Assembly: GCA_035948315.1 (NCBI GenBank)
Contig: DASZJG010000073.1
Coordinates: forward strand, 124,001 to 188,000
Reading direction: 5' to 3'
From: CAJCJE01 sp035948315
GTDB lineage: Bacteria; Actinomycetota; Actinomycetes; Mycobacteriales; Pseudonocardiaceae
DNA: 64,000 bases
In this document: piece after piece, positions 50,768-59,527 of the stretch
Position numbering within the stretch: the first letter of the stretch is position 1
Layout: each line of letters begins with the position of its first letter
Program-made: the position numbers and the translations under genes
The notes under the pieces: model-generated
Seen by the model: only the letters and a program-made list of their open reading frames with translations
The model's database searches: none
What the model was told of the DNA's origin: nothing

Positions 50768-52537
50768 TCAGCCGCCGCCCTTCGCACCGCCGCCGGTCAA
50801 CCCGGCCCCGCCACCAGCGCCGCCACCAGCGCCGCCACCGGCACCGCCGCCCAAGCCGCCACCACCGCCGCCGACTCGGACCGCGCCGCCTCCGCCGCCA
50901 CCACCGAAACCGCGGGTGCTCGTGGTGCCCGCGGTGGGCAGCGCCGTATTGAGGTCGGCCAGCACCACCTGGTCACCGGCCTTGAGGCCGTTGGTGATCT
51001 GGGTGAGGTCCGCGCCCTGCACACCGATCGACACCCTTGTGAGCGTGGGCGTGCCGTTTGCCAGAGTGCTCACGAAGTTGAACGCGCCCACGCTGTGCAC
51101 GGCCGAGGTCGGCACGGTGACCGCGGCTTTCGCGGTCTTCAGGGTGATCGCCACGTTCGCGGTCGCGCCCGCGAACAGCTGCTGGGCCGGGTTGCCCAGC
51201 GAGATGGTCACCGGGTAGCTCGCGGTGCCGCTGGACGTGGTGCTGGCGAGCGCGCCGATCGCGCTGACCTGGCCGGCGATCGGGCTGGTTGAGCCGTCCG
51301 GGGACACCCGCACCGGCTGGCCCGGCTTGACCTGGCCGACCTGGCTGTCGCTGACCGCCGTGGTCACCTCGTCCTCGCCCGGCCCGACGACCACGATGTG
51401 CGCGGTGGTCGAGTTGGCCGAGGCGTTCTGGCCCGCGGTCAGATCGACCTCGGCCACCGTGCCGGAGATCGGGCTGAGCAGGGTCGCGGCGGCCATGTTC
51501 TGCTGCGCCTCGGCGAGCTGCGCGTTGGCCGAGTCGGTCGCGGCCTGATCGGCGGCGATCTGGTCGGCCGACGCGGGTCCGCTGCTCGTGCCGCCGCCGG
51601 ACTTGCCGGTGGACGGAGTCGACGCCTGCGGCGTGGTGCTCGTGTTGGCCTTGCCGCTCGACGAGGTCGACGAACCGCCCGCGCTCTGGTCGACCGCGGC
51701 CGTCGCGTTGCTCAGCGCCGTGGACAGCGCGGATTCCGCGCTGGACAGCGTGTGCTCGTCGGTCGACGCCTTGCTTTCGTCGGTGAGCACGGTCTGCATC
51801 AGCTGCTGGCAGTTGTCGATCGTGGTGGTGCTCGGCGGTGTCGGGGTGCTCGACCCGGTCGACTTCGAGGAGGACGACGTGGTCGTGGTGGGCGGCGGCT
51901 GGTTGCCCAGCGCCTTGAGATACGCGATGACCTGCGGGCAGTCCGCGTTCACGTTCTGGTCGGACGCGACGTCCGCGCCGACCAGGGTCAGGTCGGCGTC
52001 GACCTGCTTCTGCGCGCTGAGCACCGCGTTCTGGCCGCTGGCCAGGCTCTTGGCCAGACCGGCGAGCTGCGCCGTTGCCGCCGAGTTGCCGCTGGGCTGG
52101 GTGGTGCTGGTCGACGTCTTCGTGGTCGCCGAGGTGGTGACCACGTTCTGACTGGCCTGGTCGCTGGCCAGCTTGGCCTGCGAAGTGGCCACTGTGGACT
52201 GAGCGGAACTGACCGAGGTGGCCAGGCTGGTGGTGTTCAGCTGGGCGAGGGTCTGGCCCGCGCTGATCTGCTGGCCCTGCTGCACGCTGACCGAGGCGAC
52301 CTGACCGGCGACCGGAAAGGCAACGGTGGCCTCGGAAACCGGCTCGATCGTGCCGGTGGTGTTCAGCGTCGCGGTCACCGTCGCCGGGCCGGCCACCGCC
52401 ATGCGGTAGGTGTCCGAAGTGGACCGAGTGGCCGCCCATGCGCCGACGCCGCCGCCGAGCGCGACCACCGCGACGCCGACGATGATCAGTACGCGGCGGG
52501 TCGGCCGCCAGCCACCGCGCCCACGGCGCTCAGCCAT
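50768..52537 (-). CDS. MacA/HlyD-type efflux adaptor with long linker and Gly-rich tail
   Basis: A 589-residue periplasmic-adaptor-type protein. One N-terminal membrane helix (about 15-36) precedes the first lipoyl half motif, VAFPVAGQVASVSVQQGQ, then a Ser/Thr/Gln-rich helical stretch (about 110-345), which is interrupted by a Pro/Thr segment with two cysteines. The second half, LLSPISGTVAEVDLTAGQ, and beta-barrel and membrane-proximal domains follow. The end (about 545-589) is almost pure Gly with Ala, Val and Leu. Its ATG overlaps the DUF5666 lipoprotein stop by eight bases. As the fifth gene of the efflux operon, it may serve the same permease as the first adaptor or form a mixed assembly. 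Confidence 0.87.
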   Translation of the reverse strand: MAERRGRGGWRPTRRVLIIVGVAVVALGGGVGAWAATRSTSDTYRMAVAGPATVTATLNTTGTIEPVSEATVAFPVAGQVASVSVQQGQQISAGQTLAQLNTTSLATSVSSAQSTVATSQAKLASDQASQNVVTTSATTKTSTSTTQPSGNSAATAQLAGLAKSLASGQNAVLSAQKQVDADLTLVGADVASDQNVNADCPQVIAYLKALGNQPPPTTTTSSSSKSTGSSTPTPPSTTTIDNCQQLMQTVLTDESKASTDEHTLSSAESALSTALSNATAAVDQSAGGSSTSSSGKANTSTTPQASTPSTGKSGGGTSSGPASADQIAADQAATDSANAQLAEAQQNMAAATLLSPISGTVAEVDLTAGQNASANSTTAHIVVVGPGEDEVTTAVSDSQVGQVKPGQPVRVSPDGSTSPIAGQVSAIGALASTTSSGTASYPVTISLGNPAQQLFAGATANVAITLKTAKAAVTVPTSAVHSVGAFNFVSTLANGTPTLTRVSIGVQGADLTQITNGLKAGDQVVLADLNTALPTAGTTSTRGFGGGGGGGAVRVGGGGGGLGGGAGGGAGGGAGGGAGLTGGGAKGGG

Positions 52538-53417
52538 TGCTGCCGCCCCGGCCGAAGCCGCCGCGACCGAAGCCGGTGCTACAGCCGTTCGGGCCGGGCT
52601 TGCTGATGCCGATGGTCTTCGCGGTGACCGCACCGGTGTCGTCGGTCGAGCCGACGGCGGCGATGCAGTCACCGACCGCGAGCGCACTGGACGTCGCGCT
52701 CTCCACCTTGCTGTAGGTGGTCGAGGAGGTCACCGTGACCGTGGTGTCGGTCGCCGGGTTCTGGCCACGGGCCACGCTGTGCACGGTGAAACCGGTCGCG
52801 CTGACCGCGGTGACCGAGCCGAACGCGAAGCCGCCGAGGTTGCCGCGACCGGGGCCGTTGGTGCCGCTGGGCCGAGGCGTGCCGGAGGGCCGGTTCGGCC
52901 GGGAGGTCCCGCTGCCCTGTCCACCGCCCTGTCCACCACCGAAGCCGCCGCGACCACCGCCTGCCGTGCAGCCGTTCGCGCCGGCCTGGCTGATGTTCAC
53001 CGCGGTCGCGGTGATCGGCGTGCCGGCCGCCGGCCTGGTGCTGCCGGTCGACGCGCTGGACGCGGTCACGCAGGAGCCGACGGTGACGTCCGCGAGGGTC
53101 GCGCTGACCGTGTCGGAGAACACGGTCGACGAGCTGAAGTTCACCGTGACCTGGCCGGTGCTCGGGTTCTGCACCTCAAGGCTGGTCGCGTTGACCGCGG
53201 CCGCGGTGCCGAACGCGCCGGGCGGAGTCTGCGGACCGGCGGCCGACGAGGTGGGCGGTGCCGCGGTGTTCGTGTTCGCGGCGGGCGTCGTTGCGCCGCC
53301 GCCGCAGGCGATCAGACCGACCGCGAGGGCACCGGCGATCAGCGCCAGGCCCGATCGCGCCCCGACCTGGCGGTACCGCCGTCGGGTCGACGCTGAACTG
53401 GTGTGCTGAGCGAGCAT
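52530..53417 (-). CDS. Lipoprotein with two DUF5666 domains
   Basis: A 295-residue exported protein. The hydrophobic core ends in GLIACGGG, a lipobox with Cys as the first mature residue (about 38). Two DUF5666-like beta domains (about 70-150 and 195-280) share AxxVxxTxxTVxxxxTGxxTVxxxxST-type spacing and each ends in a Gly/Arg-rich segment (GGRGGFGGGQGGGQG and GFGRGGFGRGG). The ATG at 53417 has GGGAG seven bases upstream; an earlier ATG at 53450 overlaps the permease stop. It sits between the MacB-like permease and the second adaptor genes and may be an outer component of the exporter in a bacterium without a Gram-negative outer membrane. Confidence 0.82.
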   Translation of the reverse strand: MLAQHTSSASTRRRYRQVGARSGLALIAGALAVGLIACGGGATTPAANTNTAAPPTSSAAGPQTPPGAFGTAAAVNATSLEVQNPSTGQVTVNFSSSTVFSDTVSATLADVTVGSCVTASSASTGSTRPAAGTPITATAVNISQAGANGCTAGGGRGGFGGGQGGGQGSGTSRPNRPSGTPRPSGTNGPGRGNLGGFAFGSVTAVSATGFTVHSVARGQNPATDTTVTVTSSTTYSKVESATSSALAVGDCIAAVGSTDDTGAVTAKTIGISKPGPNGCSTGFGRGGFGRGGSNG

Positions 53418-53446
53418 GAACGTGCTCCCGGTTGAGTGGTGGTTGG

Positions 53447-54676
53447 TCATTCGCTGCGGAGGGCGTCGATCGGGGCCAGCCGAGCGGCTCGGCTCGCCGG
53501 GTACACCCCGAACGCGATGCCGATGCAGATCGAGACGACGATCGCGCCGATGGTCGCGGTGGGGGAAATCGTGATGGTGGCCGAGATCAGGTGCGGCAGG
53601 ACGATCGCGCCGACCACCCCCAGCAGCACGCCGAGCAGGCCGCCGGCCAGGCCGAGAATGCCGGCCTCGACCAGAAACTGGCGCCGGATGGCCGCCGGGT
53701 TGGCGCCGATCGCCTTGCGCAGACCGATTTCCCTGATCCGCTCGGTGACCGACACCAGCATGATGTTCATGACGCCGATACCGCCGACCAGCAGGGAGAT
53801 CGCGGCGATGCCGGCGAGCAGCACGGTCAGCGTCTGGTCCACCGAGGTCGCCGTGGACAGCAGCGATTCCTGGCTGGTGATGGTGAAGTCCGCGCCGGTC
53901 GGCGTGGTGATGTGGTGCAGGTTGAGCAGTTCGTTGTCGGCCTCCTGGTAGGCGGCGGACAGCGTGTCGGAGGAGGTCGCCTCCAGGTAGATGGCCTGCA
54001 CCGAGGTGCGGGTGGTGCCACCGAAGAGGCGGTCGGCGGCCGTGGAGATCGGCACCACGGCCTGATCGTCCTGGTTCTGCGCGGCCGACGAGCCCGCCGA
54101 GTTGAGCACGCCGATCACGGTGAACGGCGTGGTGCCGATGGTGACCTGCCGGCCGACCGGGTCGGCAGAGCCGAACAGCTGCTGCGCGGTGGTCAGGCCG
54201 AGCACGGTGACCGCGGCCTCGCTGGTGTTGTCCGCGTTGGTGATGAAGCGGCCTTCGGCCAGCGTGCGGGCCCGCACCGACAGCCAGTCCGGCGTGGTGC
54301 CGACGACCGAGGTCGTCCAGTTGGTCGCGCCGACCGCGAGCGCGGTGGAGCGGCTGGTGGTCGGGGCGACCGCGGCCACGTCGGGCGCGACGTCGTGCCC
54401 GGACAGCGCGGACGCGTCGTTCGCGGTCAGCGTGGACGCCGAGCCGAGCCCGCCGCGCACGCCCGATGTCGTGCTGCTGCCGGGCGAGACCACCAGCAGG
54501 TTGGTGCCCAGCGAGTTGATCTCGGAGGTGACCGTCGCCGCGGCGCCCTCACCGAGACCGACGGTCAGGATGACCGCCGCGATGCCGATGAGGATGCCGA
54601 GCATGGTCAGCCCGGAGCGCAGCCGGTGCGACCGGATCGCATCGAGGCTGGTGCGCAGCGTTTCCAACCAACTCAA
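53447..54676 (-). CDS. MacB-type ABC transporter permease
   Basis: A 409-residue FtsX/MacB_PCD permease. TM1 is at about 21-42 (LTMLGILIGIAAVILTVGLG), followed by a large extracytoplasmic domain (43-275) and three C-terminal helices, with VSVTERIREIGLRKAIGA, the conserved coupling helix, between them. It couples ATP binding by the adjacent ATPase to mechanotransmission rather than classic substrate passage. The TTG at 54676 overlaps the ATPase stop (TTGA). Its own stop overlaps the ATG of the longest reading of the lipoprotein. Confidence 0.94.
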   Translation of the reverse strand: MSWLETLRTSLDAIRSHRLRSGLTMLGILIGIAAVILTVGLGEGAAATVTSEINSLGTNLLVVSPGSSTTSGVRGGLGSASTLTANDASALSGHDVAPDVAAVAPTTSRSTALAVGATNWTTSVVGTTPDWLSVRARTLAEGRFITNADNTSEAAVTVLGLTTAQQLFGSADPVGRQVTIGTTPFTVIGVLNSAGSSAAQNQDDQAVVPISTAADRLFGGTTRTSVQAIYLEATSSDTLSAAYQEADNELLNLHHITTPTGADFTITSQESLLSTATSVDQTLTVLLAGIAAISLLVGGIGVMNIMLVSVTERIREIGLRKAIGANPAAIRRQFLVEAGILGLAGGLLGVLLGVVGAIVLPHLISATITISPTATIGAIVVSICIGIAFGVYPASRAARLAPIDALRSE

Positions 54677-55419
54677 GACAACACTCCGGTCAGCTTCTGG
54701 GTGTCGGACTCGATCAGCCCGTCGCGCAACCGCACGACACGGTCGGCGTGAGCGGCGACGTCTTCCTCATGGGTGATCAGGACGATGGTGTGGCCGGCCT
54801 TGTGCAGTTCGCCGAACACCTCGAGCACGTCGTTGGTGGCCTTGGTGTCCAGAGCGCCGGTCGGCTCGTCGGCCAGGATCATGGCCGGGCGGTTGACCAG
54901 CGCGCGGGCCAGCGCGACGCGGGACTGCTGGCCGCCGGACAGCTCGGTCGGCCGGTGCTGCACGCGGTCGCCGAGGCCGACGCGTTCCAACACCTCGATG
55001 GCCCGCGCCTTGCGATCGGTGCGGTCCACACCGGCGTAGCACAGCGGCAGTTCCACGTTGCGCCACGCGGTCAGCGAGGACAGCAGGTTGAACTGCTGGA
55101 ACACGAAGCCGATGCGCTGGTTGCGGATCACCGCAAGCTCGGTCTCGGTCAGGTGCGAGACGTCCTGGCCGGCGAGGTGGTAGGTGCCGGTGGTGAGGAC
55201 GTCCAGGCAACCGAGGATGTGCATGAGCGTGGACTTGCCGGACCCGGACGGGCCCATGATCGCCACGTACTCGCCGAGTTCGATGCGCAGCGAGACACCG
55301 CGCAGCGCTTCGACTTCCAGCGATCCGTTGCGGTAGACCTTGCGCAGGTCGGTGATGTCGATGACCGGGCCGAACCGCTGGGGAACGGCCGGCATGGGTG
55401 CGGTGATGTCGGCGGCCAT
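54673..55419 (-). CDS. MacB/LolD-type ABC transporter ATPase
   Basis: A 248-residue nucleotide-binding protein. Walker A GPSGSGKSTLMH, Q loop VFQQFNLL, signature LSGGQQSRVALARAL, Walker B ILADEPTGALD and H loop VLITHEEDVA are all intact. AVIRNQRIGFVFQQFNLLSS is typical of the MacB/LolD group. It powers the MacB-like permease encoded downstream and overlaps it by four bases. It follows the first adaptor gene after a three-base gap. Confidence 0.96.
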   Translation of the reverse strand: MAADITAPMPAVPQRFGPVIDITDLRKVYRNGSLEVEALRGVSLRIELGEYVAIMGPSGSGKSTLMHILGCLDVLTTGTYHLAGQDVSHLTETELAVIRNQRIGFVFQQFNLLSSLTAWRNVELPLCYAGVDRTDRKARAIEVLERVGLGDRVQHRPTELSGGQQSRVALARALVNRPAMILADEPTGALDTKATNDVLEVFGELHKAGHTIVLITHEEDVAAHADRVVRLRDGLIESDTQKLTGVLS

Positions 55420-55422
55420 GAC

Positions 55423-56760
55423 TCAGCCACCCGCCCCGCCGCGGAACCCGGCACCGCCGCCACCACCGCCGCCACCGAGGCCGCCGCCTCCGCCCAAGCC
55501 ACCACCGCCGAAGCCGGCACCGCCACCGCCGAAGCCGCCGCGTCCGGTCCCGCCGGTGCCACCGGTTCCCCCGGTGGTCGTGCCGGTCCTGGCCGGCGTG
55601 GCCGGGATCTGCACCTGCTGTCCCGCGGTGAGGCCGCTGAGCACCTGCGTCGAGCCGCCCTGGCTCATGCCGAGCGTGACGGTCTGGGTGGTGACGTTGT
55701 CGGTGTTGCCGGACTTCACGTAGACGACGGTCTTGCCGCCGACGTAGTGGATGGCCGAGCTGTCCACGACGAGGACGTTGCTCAGCTGCTTGACAATGAT
55801 CGACACGGTCGCGCTGGCGCCGGCGTAGAGGCCGCTCGGGCTGCCGGTGACGCCGATGGTGACCGGGTAGCTCGGCACGCTGGCCGATCCGCTGGCCAGC
55901 AGCGCGACCGAGGAGACCGTGCCGTAGACCGGCTGGGTCGAGCCGTCCGCGATGATCACCGCCTGGTCACCGGTCTTCACCTGGCCGACCTCGGTGTCGT
56001 CGACGCTGGCGTTGACGATGTAGGAACCGTTGGAGATCAACACGATCTGCGCGCTGGACGAGCTGGTGCCGCTCGAACTCGACGAACCGCCGCTCGACGA
56101 ACCGCCGCCACCGCCGCTCCCGCCGGCCCCACCGCCGCCGCCACTGCTGCCGCCGCTACCGCTGGAACCCGAGGACGAGGACGACGAGCCGGTCGAGCCG
56201 GTGGCGGAACTCCCGGCGGAGACCTGCTGGCCAACGGTGAGGTTCACGGCGGCGACGGTGCCGCTGATCGGCGCGGTCAGGGTCGCCTCGGACAGCGCGT
56301 TCTGCGCGTTGCTCGCCTGGTTCTGCGCTGCGGTCAGCGCGGCCTGGTCGGCGTTGACCTGGGTCGCGGAGGCACTGGCCGTCTGGTCGGAGTCCAGCCG
56401 CGACTGGTCGGAGGACACCGTCGCCTGCGCCTCGGCCACGGAGGCGGCCAGCGACGCCGAGTTGATCGTGGCGAGCGCGGTGCCCGCGCTGACCTGCTGG
56501 CCCACCGTCGCGGTGACGCCGGTGACCTGGCCGGACACCGCGAAGTTGAGGTCCTCCTGCTGGGCGGGCTCGATCGTGCCCGAGGAAGAGATGGTCTGCC
56601 GCAACGTCCGGCTGCTCACCGTGGTGAAGCTGGTGGTCGCCGCGCTCGCCGGTCGGGTGGCCACCCAGACCCCGATGCCCGCGCCGGCAACAACGACAAC
56701 GGCAAGCACGATGATGATCACGCGCGACCTGGTGACCCGCACTCGGTGTTTCAACGACAC
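55423..56760 (-). CDS. MacA/HlyD-type efflux adaptor with Gly-rich tail
   Basis: A 445-residue adaptor. N-terminal membrane helix about 13-33 (VIIIVLAVVVVAGAGIGVWV), lipoyl half motif DLNFAVSGQVTGVTATVGQQ, a hairpin helical region (about 95-145), the second half TAPISGTVAAVNLTVGQQ, then a Ser/Gly-only insertion (about 180-230), beta-barrel and membrane-proximal domains. The C-terminal 45 residues are Gly-rich (GRGGFGGGGAGFGGGG). GTG start with GGGAAGAAGG upstream. It is the first gene of the operon adaptor, ATPase, permease, DUF5666 lipoprotein, second adaptor. The substrate is unknown; a peptide, lipid or antibiotic are candidates. Confidence 0.9.
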   Translation of the reverse strand: MSLKHRVRVTRSRVIIIVLAVVVVAGAGIGVWVATRPASAATTSFTTVSSRTLRQTISSSGTIEPAQQEDLNFAVSGQVTGVTATVGQQVSAGTALATINSASLAASVAEAQATVSSDQSRLDSDQTASASATQVNADQAALTAAQNQASNAQNALSEATLTAPISGTVAAVNLTVGQQVSAGSSATGSTGSSSSSSGSSGSGGSSGGGGGAGGSGGGGGSSSGGSSSSSGTSSSSAQIVLISNGSYIVNASVDDTEVGQVKTGDQAVIIADGSTQPVYGTVSSVALLASGSASVPSYPVTIGVTGSPSGLYAGASATVSIIVKQLSNVLVVDSSAIHYVGGKTVVYVKSGNTDNVTTQTVTLGMSQGGSTQVLSGLTAGQQVQIPATPARTGTTTGGTGGTGGTGRGGFGGGGAGFGGGGLGGGGGLGGGGGGGGAGFRGGAGG

Positions 56761-56984
56761 GATCCTTCTTCCCTCACAGTGGGAGCGCGGTGATTGATGC
56801 TCCGAGCTTTGTGGGGGAAGCTGGCGATTGCCTGGATGAAATCTGGGAGTCAGCTGCGAACAGCACGCATCACGACAGCATTCATACAGCCCGCGTTCAG
56901 CCGATCACCGACCGTGTCAAGATCGGTGCGCTCGCGTGCTCGCTGCCCAACTGGACGGTAAGGCGCGACCGGCCGACCGGGCAA
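56761..56984. other. Region upstream of the efflux operon
   Basis: About 220 bases without a credible gene, more AT-rich than its surroundings between 56800 and 56930. It should contain the efflux operon promoter, but no clear -35/-10 pair or inverted repeat stands out. Confidence 0.35.
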
Positions 56985-57016
56985 GAGCCACCAGCCCTTC
57001 GGGCGAAGGGCGGCTC
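56985..57016 (-). terminator. Intrinsic terminator overlapping the VOC gene end
   Basis: Nested stems: GAGCC / GGCTC outside and GCCCTTC / GAAGGGC inside with a GGGC loop, starting at the stop codon of the VOC gene and extending beyond it. Confidence 0.8.
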
Positions 57017-57536
57017 AGTCTTCCAGGATCGGCGTCCCGTTGAAGATGCCGAGTTCCTCGCGGTAGAACTCGATCCCGACCCCGTTCGGGTCGCGAACGT
57101 AGAGGCTGTCCTCGACGCCGCGATCCGGCCCGAGGTACTCGACGCCCGCCGCGTCCAGCTTGGCCTTGATCTCGGCGAAGCGCTCCGCGGGCGTGGACAG
57201 CGCGATGTGCTGCACCGCGCCGATGGTCTCACTGAAGTCCGGGTGGTCGTGCCCTGGAAAGTCGAAGAACCCGAGCAGGTTGCGGTTGCCCATGTCGAAG
57301 AAGAAGTGGCTGGACCCGGCGTAGTCCCGGTTCTCCACCAACTCGACCAGCGGGCAGCCGAGGAACTCCTGGTAGAATACGATGGTCTGTTCGACGTCCC
57401 GGCAGATCAGCGCGACGTGGTGGAAGCCGCGCGTCGGTGTGTGCGAACGCGCCGCGCCGGTGCGCAGATACCGGTCACGGAGTTCGCCGCGTCGTTTCCT
57501 GATCGCGTCCAGTTCCTCGCCCTGTGGCTGTGGCAT
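57015..57536 (-). CDS. VOC-family (glyoxalase/extradiol dioxygenase-like) protein
   Basis: A 173-residue protein with two beta-alpha-beta-beta-beta modules. FHHVALICRDVEQTIVFYQE opens the first, HFFFDMGNRNLLGFFDFPG closes it, VQHIALS opens the second and YVRDPNGVGIEFYREE ends it. His residues in HHVAL and VQHIA and Glu in IEFYRE are the expected metal ligands of the fold. The first 35 residues form a charged helix not found in the core. It is a metal-dependent lyase, isomerase or dioxygenase; the substrate is unknown. It lies 27 bases after the hemerythrin gene on the same strand and is probably co-transcribed with it. Confidence 0.88.
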   Translation of the reverse strand: MPQPQGEELDAIRKRRGELRDRYLRTGAARSHTPTRGFHHVALICRDVEQTIVFYQEFLGCPLVELVENRDYAGSSHFFFDMGNRNLLGFFDFPGHDHPDFSETIGAVQHIALSTPAERFAEIKAKLDAAGVEYLGPDRGVEDSLYVRDPNGVGIEFYREELGIFNGTPILED

Positions 57537-57563
57537 GAGAACCAGACTAGTTGAGCGCGCAAC

Positions 57564-58256
57564 TCATAGCACGGCATCACCGCGCACCCGGTCGATGTAG
57601 CGGGCGTACCGGTGCCGCGCACCGAACTGCCAGGCGAACCGCGCGACCGCCGGCAGCATCATCATGAACTTCTCCGTCTCGGCCCGCGACGTCTCCTCCA
57701 GTAGCAGGCCGAACACGGTGAAACGCTGCCTTGCGGGCGCCTTCGCGGCCGCGATCTCGCCGAGCTTCTCCCATTCGGCCACGGTCATGCACTCCTGTGC
57801 GATCGGCAGGATCTGTTGCTCCTCCTCGTCGAGGTGTTCGACGAGGGAGTTCCTCAGCTGACGCAGGGTCGAGGACAGTTCCCCCGCGACCGAGGCCGCA
57901 CCGGTACGTCGCCAGCGCGCCAGCAGCGTCTCCACGTTCGCCAGGTGTCCGGCCATCTGCTCGTGCTGGCGCTCCATCCGGTGCACGAGATCGGCCCGCA
58001 CGCCGGCGCGCTCCAGCAGCATCGGCCACAGGTACTCGTCCTCGCTGCGATGATGATGGTGCAGCAGGCCGATCACCAGTTCCAGATGGTCGGCGATGCG
58101 CGCGGCGCGGCGGAGATCACCGGCCGGTGCCTGCAGAATCAGGTCCGCGGCCTGCCGGAACTCGCGGCGGAAAACCCGGTGCACGACGACCATGTCGCGG
58201 GTATCCGGTTTCTCCGGCGCTTGTGGACCGGCGGCCATTGATGTTCTCGTGTTCAT
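57564..58256 (-). CDS. Hemerythrin-domain protein
   Basis: A 230-residue protein. Hemerythrin/HHE ligands are visible: VVVHRVFRREF (first His), LHHHHRSEDEYLWPML (HHxxE-type pair), ERQHEQMAGHL and VEHLDEEEQQILP (HxxxE). These fit a four-helix bundle with a di-iron centre, residues about 20-165. The C-terminal 65 residues form an additional helical part. Such proteins bind O2 or sense oxygen, nitric oxide or iron. Likely in one transcript with the VOC protein. Divergent from the class V aminotransferase-like gene, with an inverted repeat in the gap. Confidence 0.92.
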   Translation of the reverse strand: MNTRTSMAAGPQAPEKPDTRDMVVVHRVFRREFRQAADLILQAPAGDLRRAARIADHLELVIGLLHHHHRSEDEYLWPMLLERAGVRADLVHRMERQHEQMAGHLANVETLLARWRRTGAASVAGELSSTLRQLRNSLVEHLDEEEQQILPIAQECMTVAEWEKLGEIAAAKAPARQRFTVFGLLLEETSRAETEKFMMMLPAVARFAWQFGARHRYARYIDRVRGDAVL

Positions 58257-58276
58257 GCCGCATCACGATGTGCGGC
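58257..58276. promoter_or_regulatory. Inverted repeat between the hemerythrin and class V aminotransferase-like genes
   Basis: GCCGCA / TGCGGC arms separated by eight bases, in the 70-base gap between divergent starts. A possible operator; the matching regulator is unknown. Confidence 0.3.
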
Positions 58277-58326
58277 CGAACGGGTGATTGTCCAGCCGAA
58301 GTCCGTTGACCGGAAAGGCGGAAACC

Positions 58327-59526
58327 ATGGGCTACGACGTCGATGCGCTGCGCGCTCGATTCCCCGCGCTGGCGAGCGGGACCGCGCACTTCGACGGGCC
58401 GGGCGGCTCGCAGGTGCCGGACGTGGTCGCGGACGCGGTACACGCGACCCTGGTCTCCTCGATCGCCAATCGGGGCCGGGTCACCGCGGCCGAGCGCCGC
58501 GCCGACGACGTCGTGCGGGCGGCCCGGTCGGCCATGGCCGACCTGCTGCGCGCCGACGAGCGCGGCATCGTGTTCGGCCGCAGCATGACGCAGCTGACCT
58601 ACGATTTCGCCCGCACCCTGGCGAAAACCTGGCGCCCCGGCGACAACGTGGTGGTCACCCGGCTCGACCACGACGCGAACATCCGTCCCTGGGTGCAGGC
58701 CGCGACCGCGGTCGGCGCGGCGGTGCGCTGGGCCGAGTTCGACCCGTCGACCGCCGAGTTGACCGTCGCCGACGTCGCGACCGTGCTCGACGAGCGGACC
58801 AGGCTGGTCGCGGTGACCGGCGCGGCCAACCTGATCGGCACCCGCCCGCCCATCGCGGAGATCGCCGAACTCGCGCACGAAGCCGGCGCACTGTGCTATG
58901 TGGACGGTGTGCATCTGACCGCGCACGCGGCCGTGGAGGCGACGCCGTTCGACTTCTTCGCCTGCTCGCCCTACAAGTTCCTCGGCCCGCACTGCGGCGT
59001 ACTGGCCGGCAAACCCGACGTGCTCGCCGATCTGCACCCGGACAAGCTGCTGCCCGCGACCGAGGAGATCCCGGACCGCTTCGAGTTCGGCACCCTCCCC
59101 TACGAACTGCTCGCCGGCACGACCGCCGCCGTCGACCTGATCGCCTCGCTTGGCACCGGCGCCGACCGCCGCGCCCGAATCGTCGCCGGGATGACGTCGG
59201 TGGCCGAACACGAGGATCGCCTGCGGCACCGGGTCGAGGCACACCTGGCCGAACTGCCCGGCGCGGTCTGCCATTCCCGCGCGAAGGACCGCACGCCGAC
59301 GCTGCTCGTCACGTTCGCCGGACAGTCCACATCGGACGCTCATCGGTTCCTCGCCGAGCGGAACATCAACGCGCCGGCCGGCTCGTTCTACGCGGTGGAG
59401 GCGTCCCGGCGGCTCGGCCTCGGCGACACCGGCGGCCTGCGCATCGGCATCGCCCCGTACACCGACGATGCCGAGATCGACCGGCTGATCGCCGGTTTGA
59501 CCGAATTCGTCGGCGCCGCAAGCTAG
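58327..59526 (+). CDS. Cysteine desulfurase-like class V aminotransferase (VC1184 subfamily type)
   Basis: A 399-residue PLP enzyme. GTAHFDGPGGSQVPDVVADA near the N-terminus and YVDGVHLTAHA before ACSPYKFLGPH are class V signatures; Lys217 in SPYKF should bind PLP. The Cys-containing mobile loop of true desulfurases is absent: the corresponding INAPAGSFYAVEAS has no Cys. It is therefore likely not a sulfur donor for FeS assembly, and it is not in a suf or isc context. The ATG at 58327 has GGAAAGGCGG upstream. The serine hydrolase gene follows almost at once, so they are probably co-transcribed. Confidence 0.88.
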   Translation: MGYDVDALRARFPALASGTAHFDGPGGSQVPDVVADAVHATLVSSIANRGRVTAAERRADDVVRAARSAMADLLRADERGIVFGRSMTQLTYDFARTLAKTWRPGDNVVVTRLDHDANIRPWVQAATAVGAAVRWAEFDPSTAELTVADVATVLDERTRLVAVTGAANLIGTRPPIAEIAELAHEAGALCYVDGVHLTAHAAVEATPFDFFACSPYKFLGPHCGVLAGKPDVLADLHPDKLLPATEEIPDRFEFGTLPYELLAGTTAAVDLIASLGTGADRRARIVAGMTSVAEHEDRLRHRVEAHLAELPGAVCHSRAKDRTPTLLVTFAGQSTSDAHRFLAERNINAPAGSFYAVEASRRLGLGDTGGLRIGIAPYTDDAEIDRLIAGLTEFVGAAS

Positions 59527-59527
59527 C

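Noticed and set aside
56100..56220. Dense GGC/AGC repeats that might resemble a CRISPR or satellite array
   Set aside because: They are codon-level repeats of a Ser/Gly linker in the adaptor; no spacer-repeat order.
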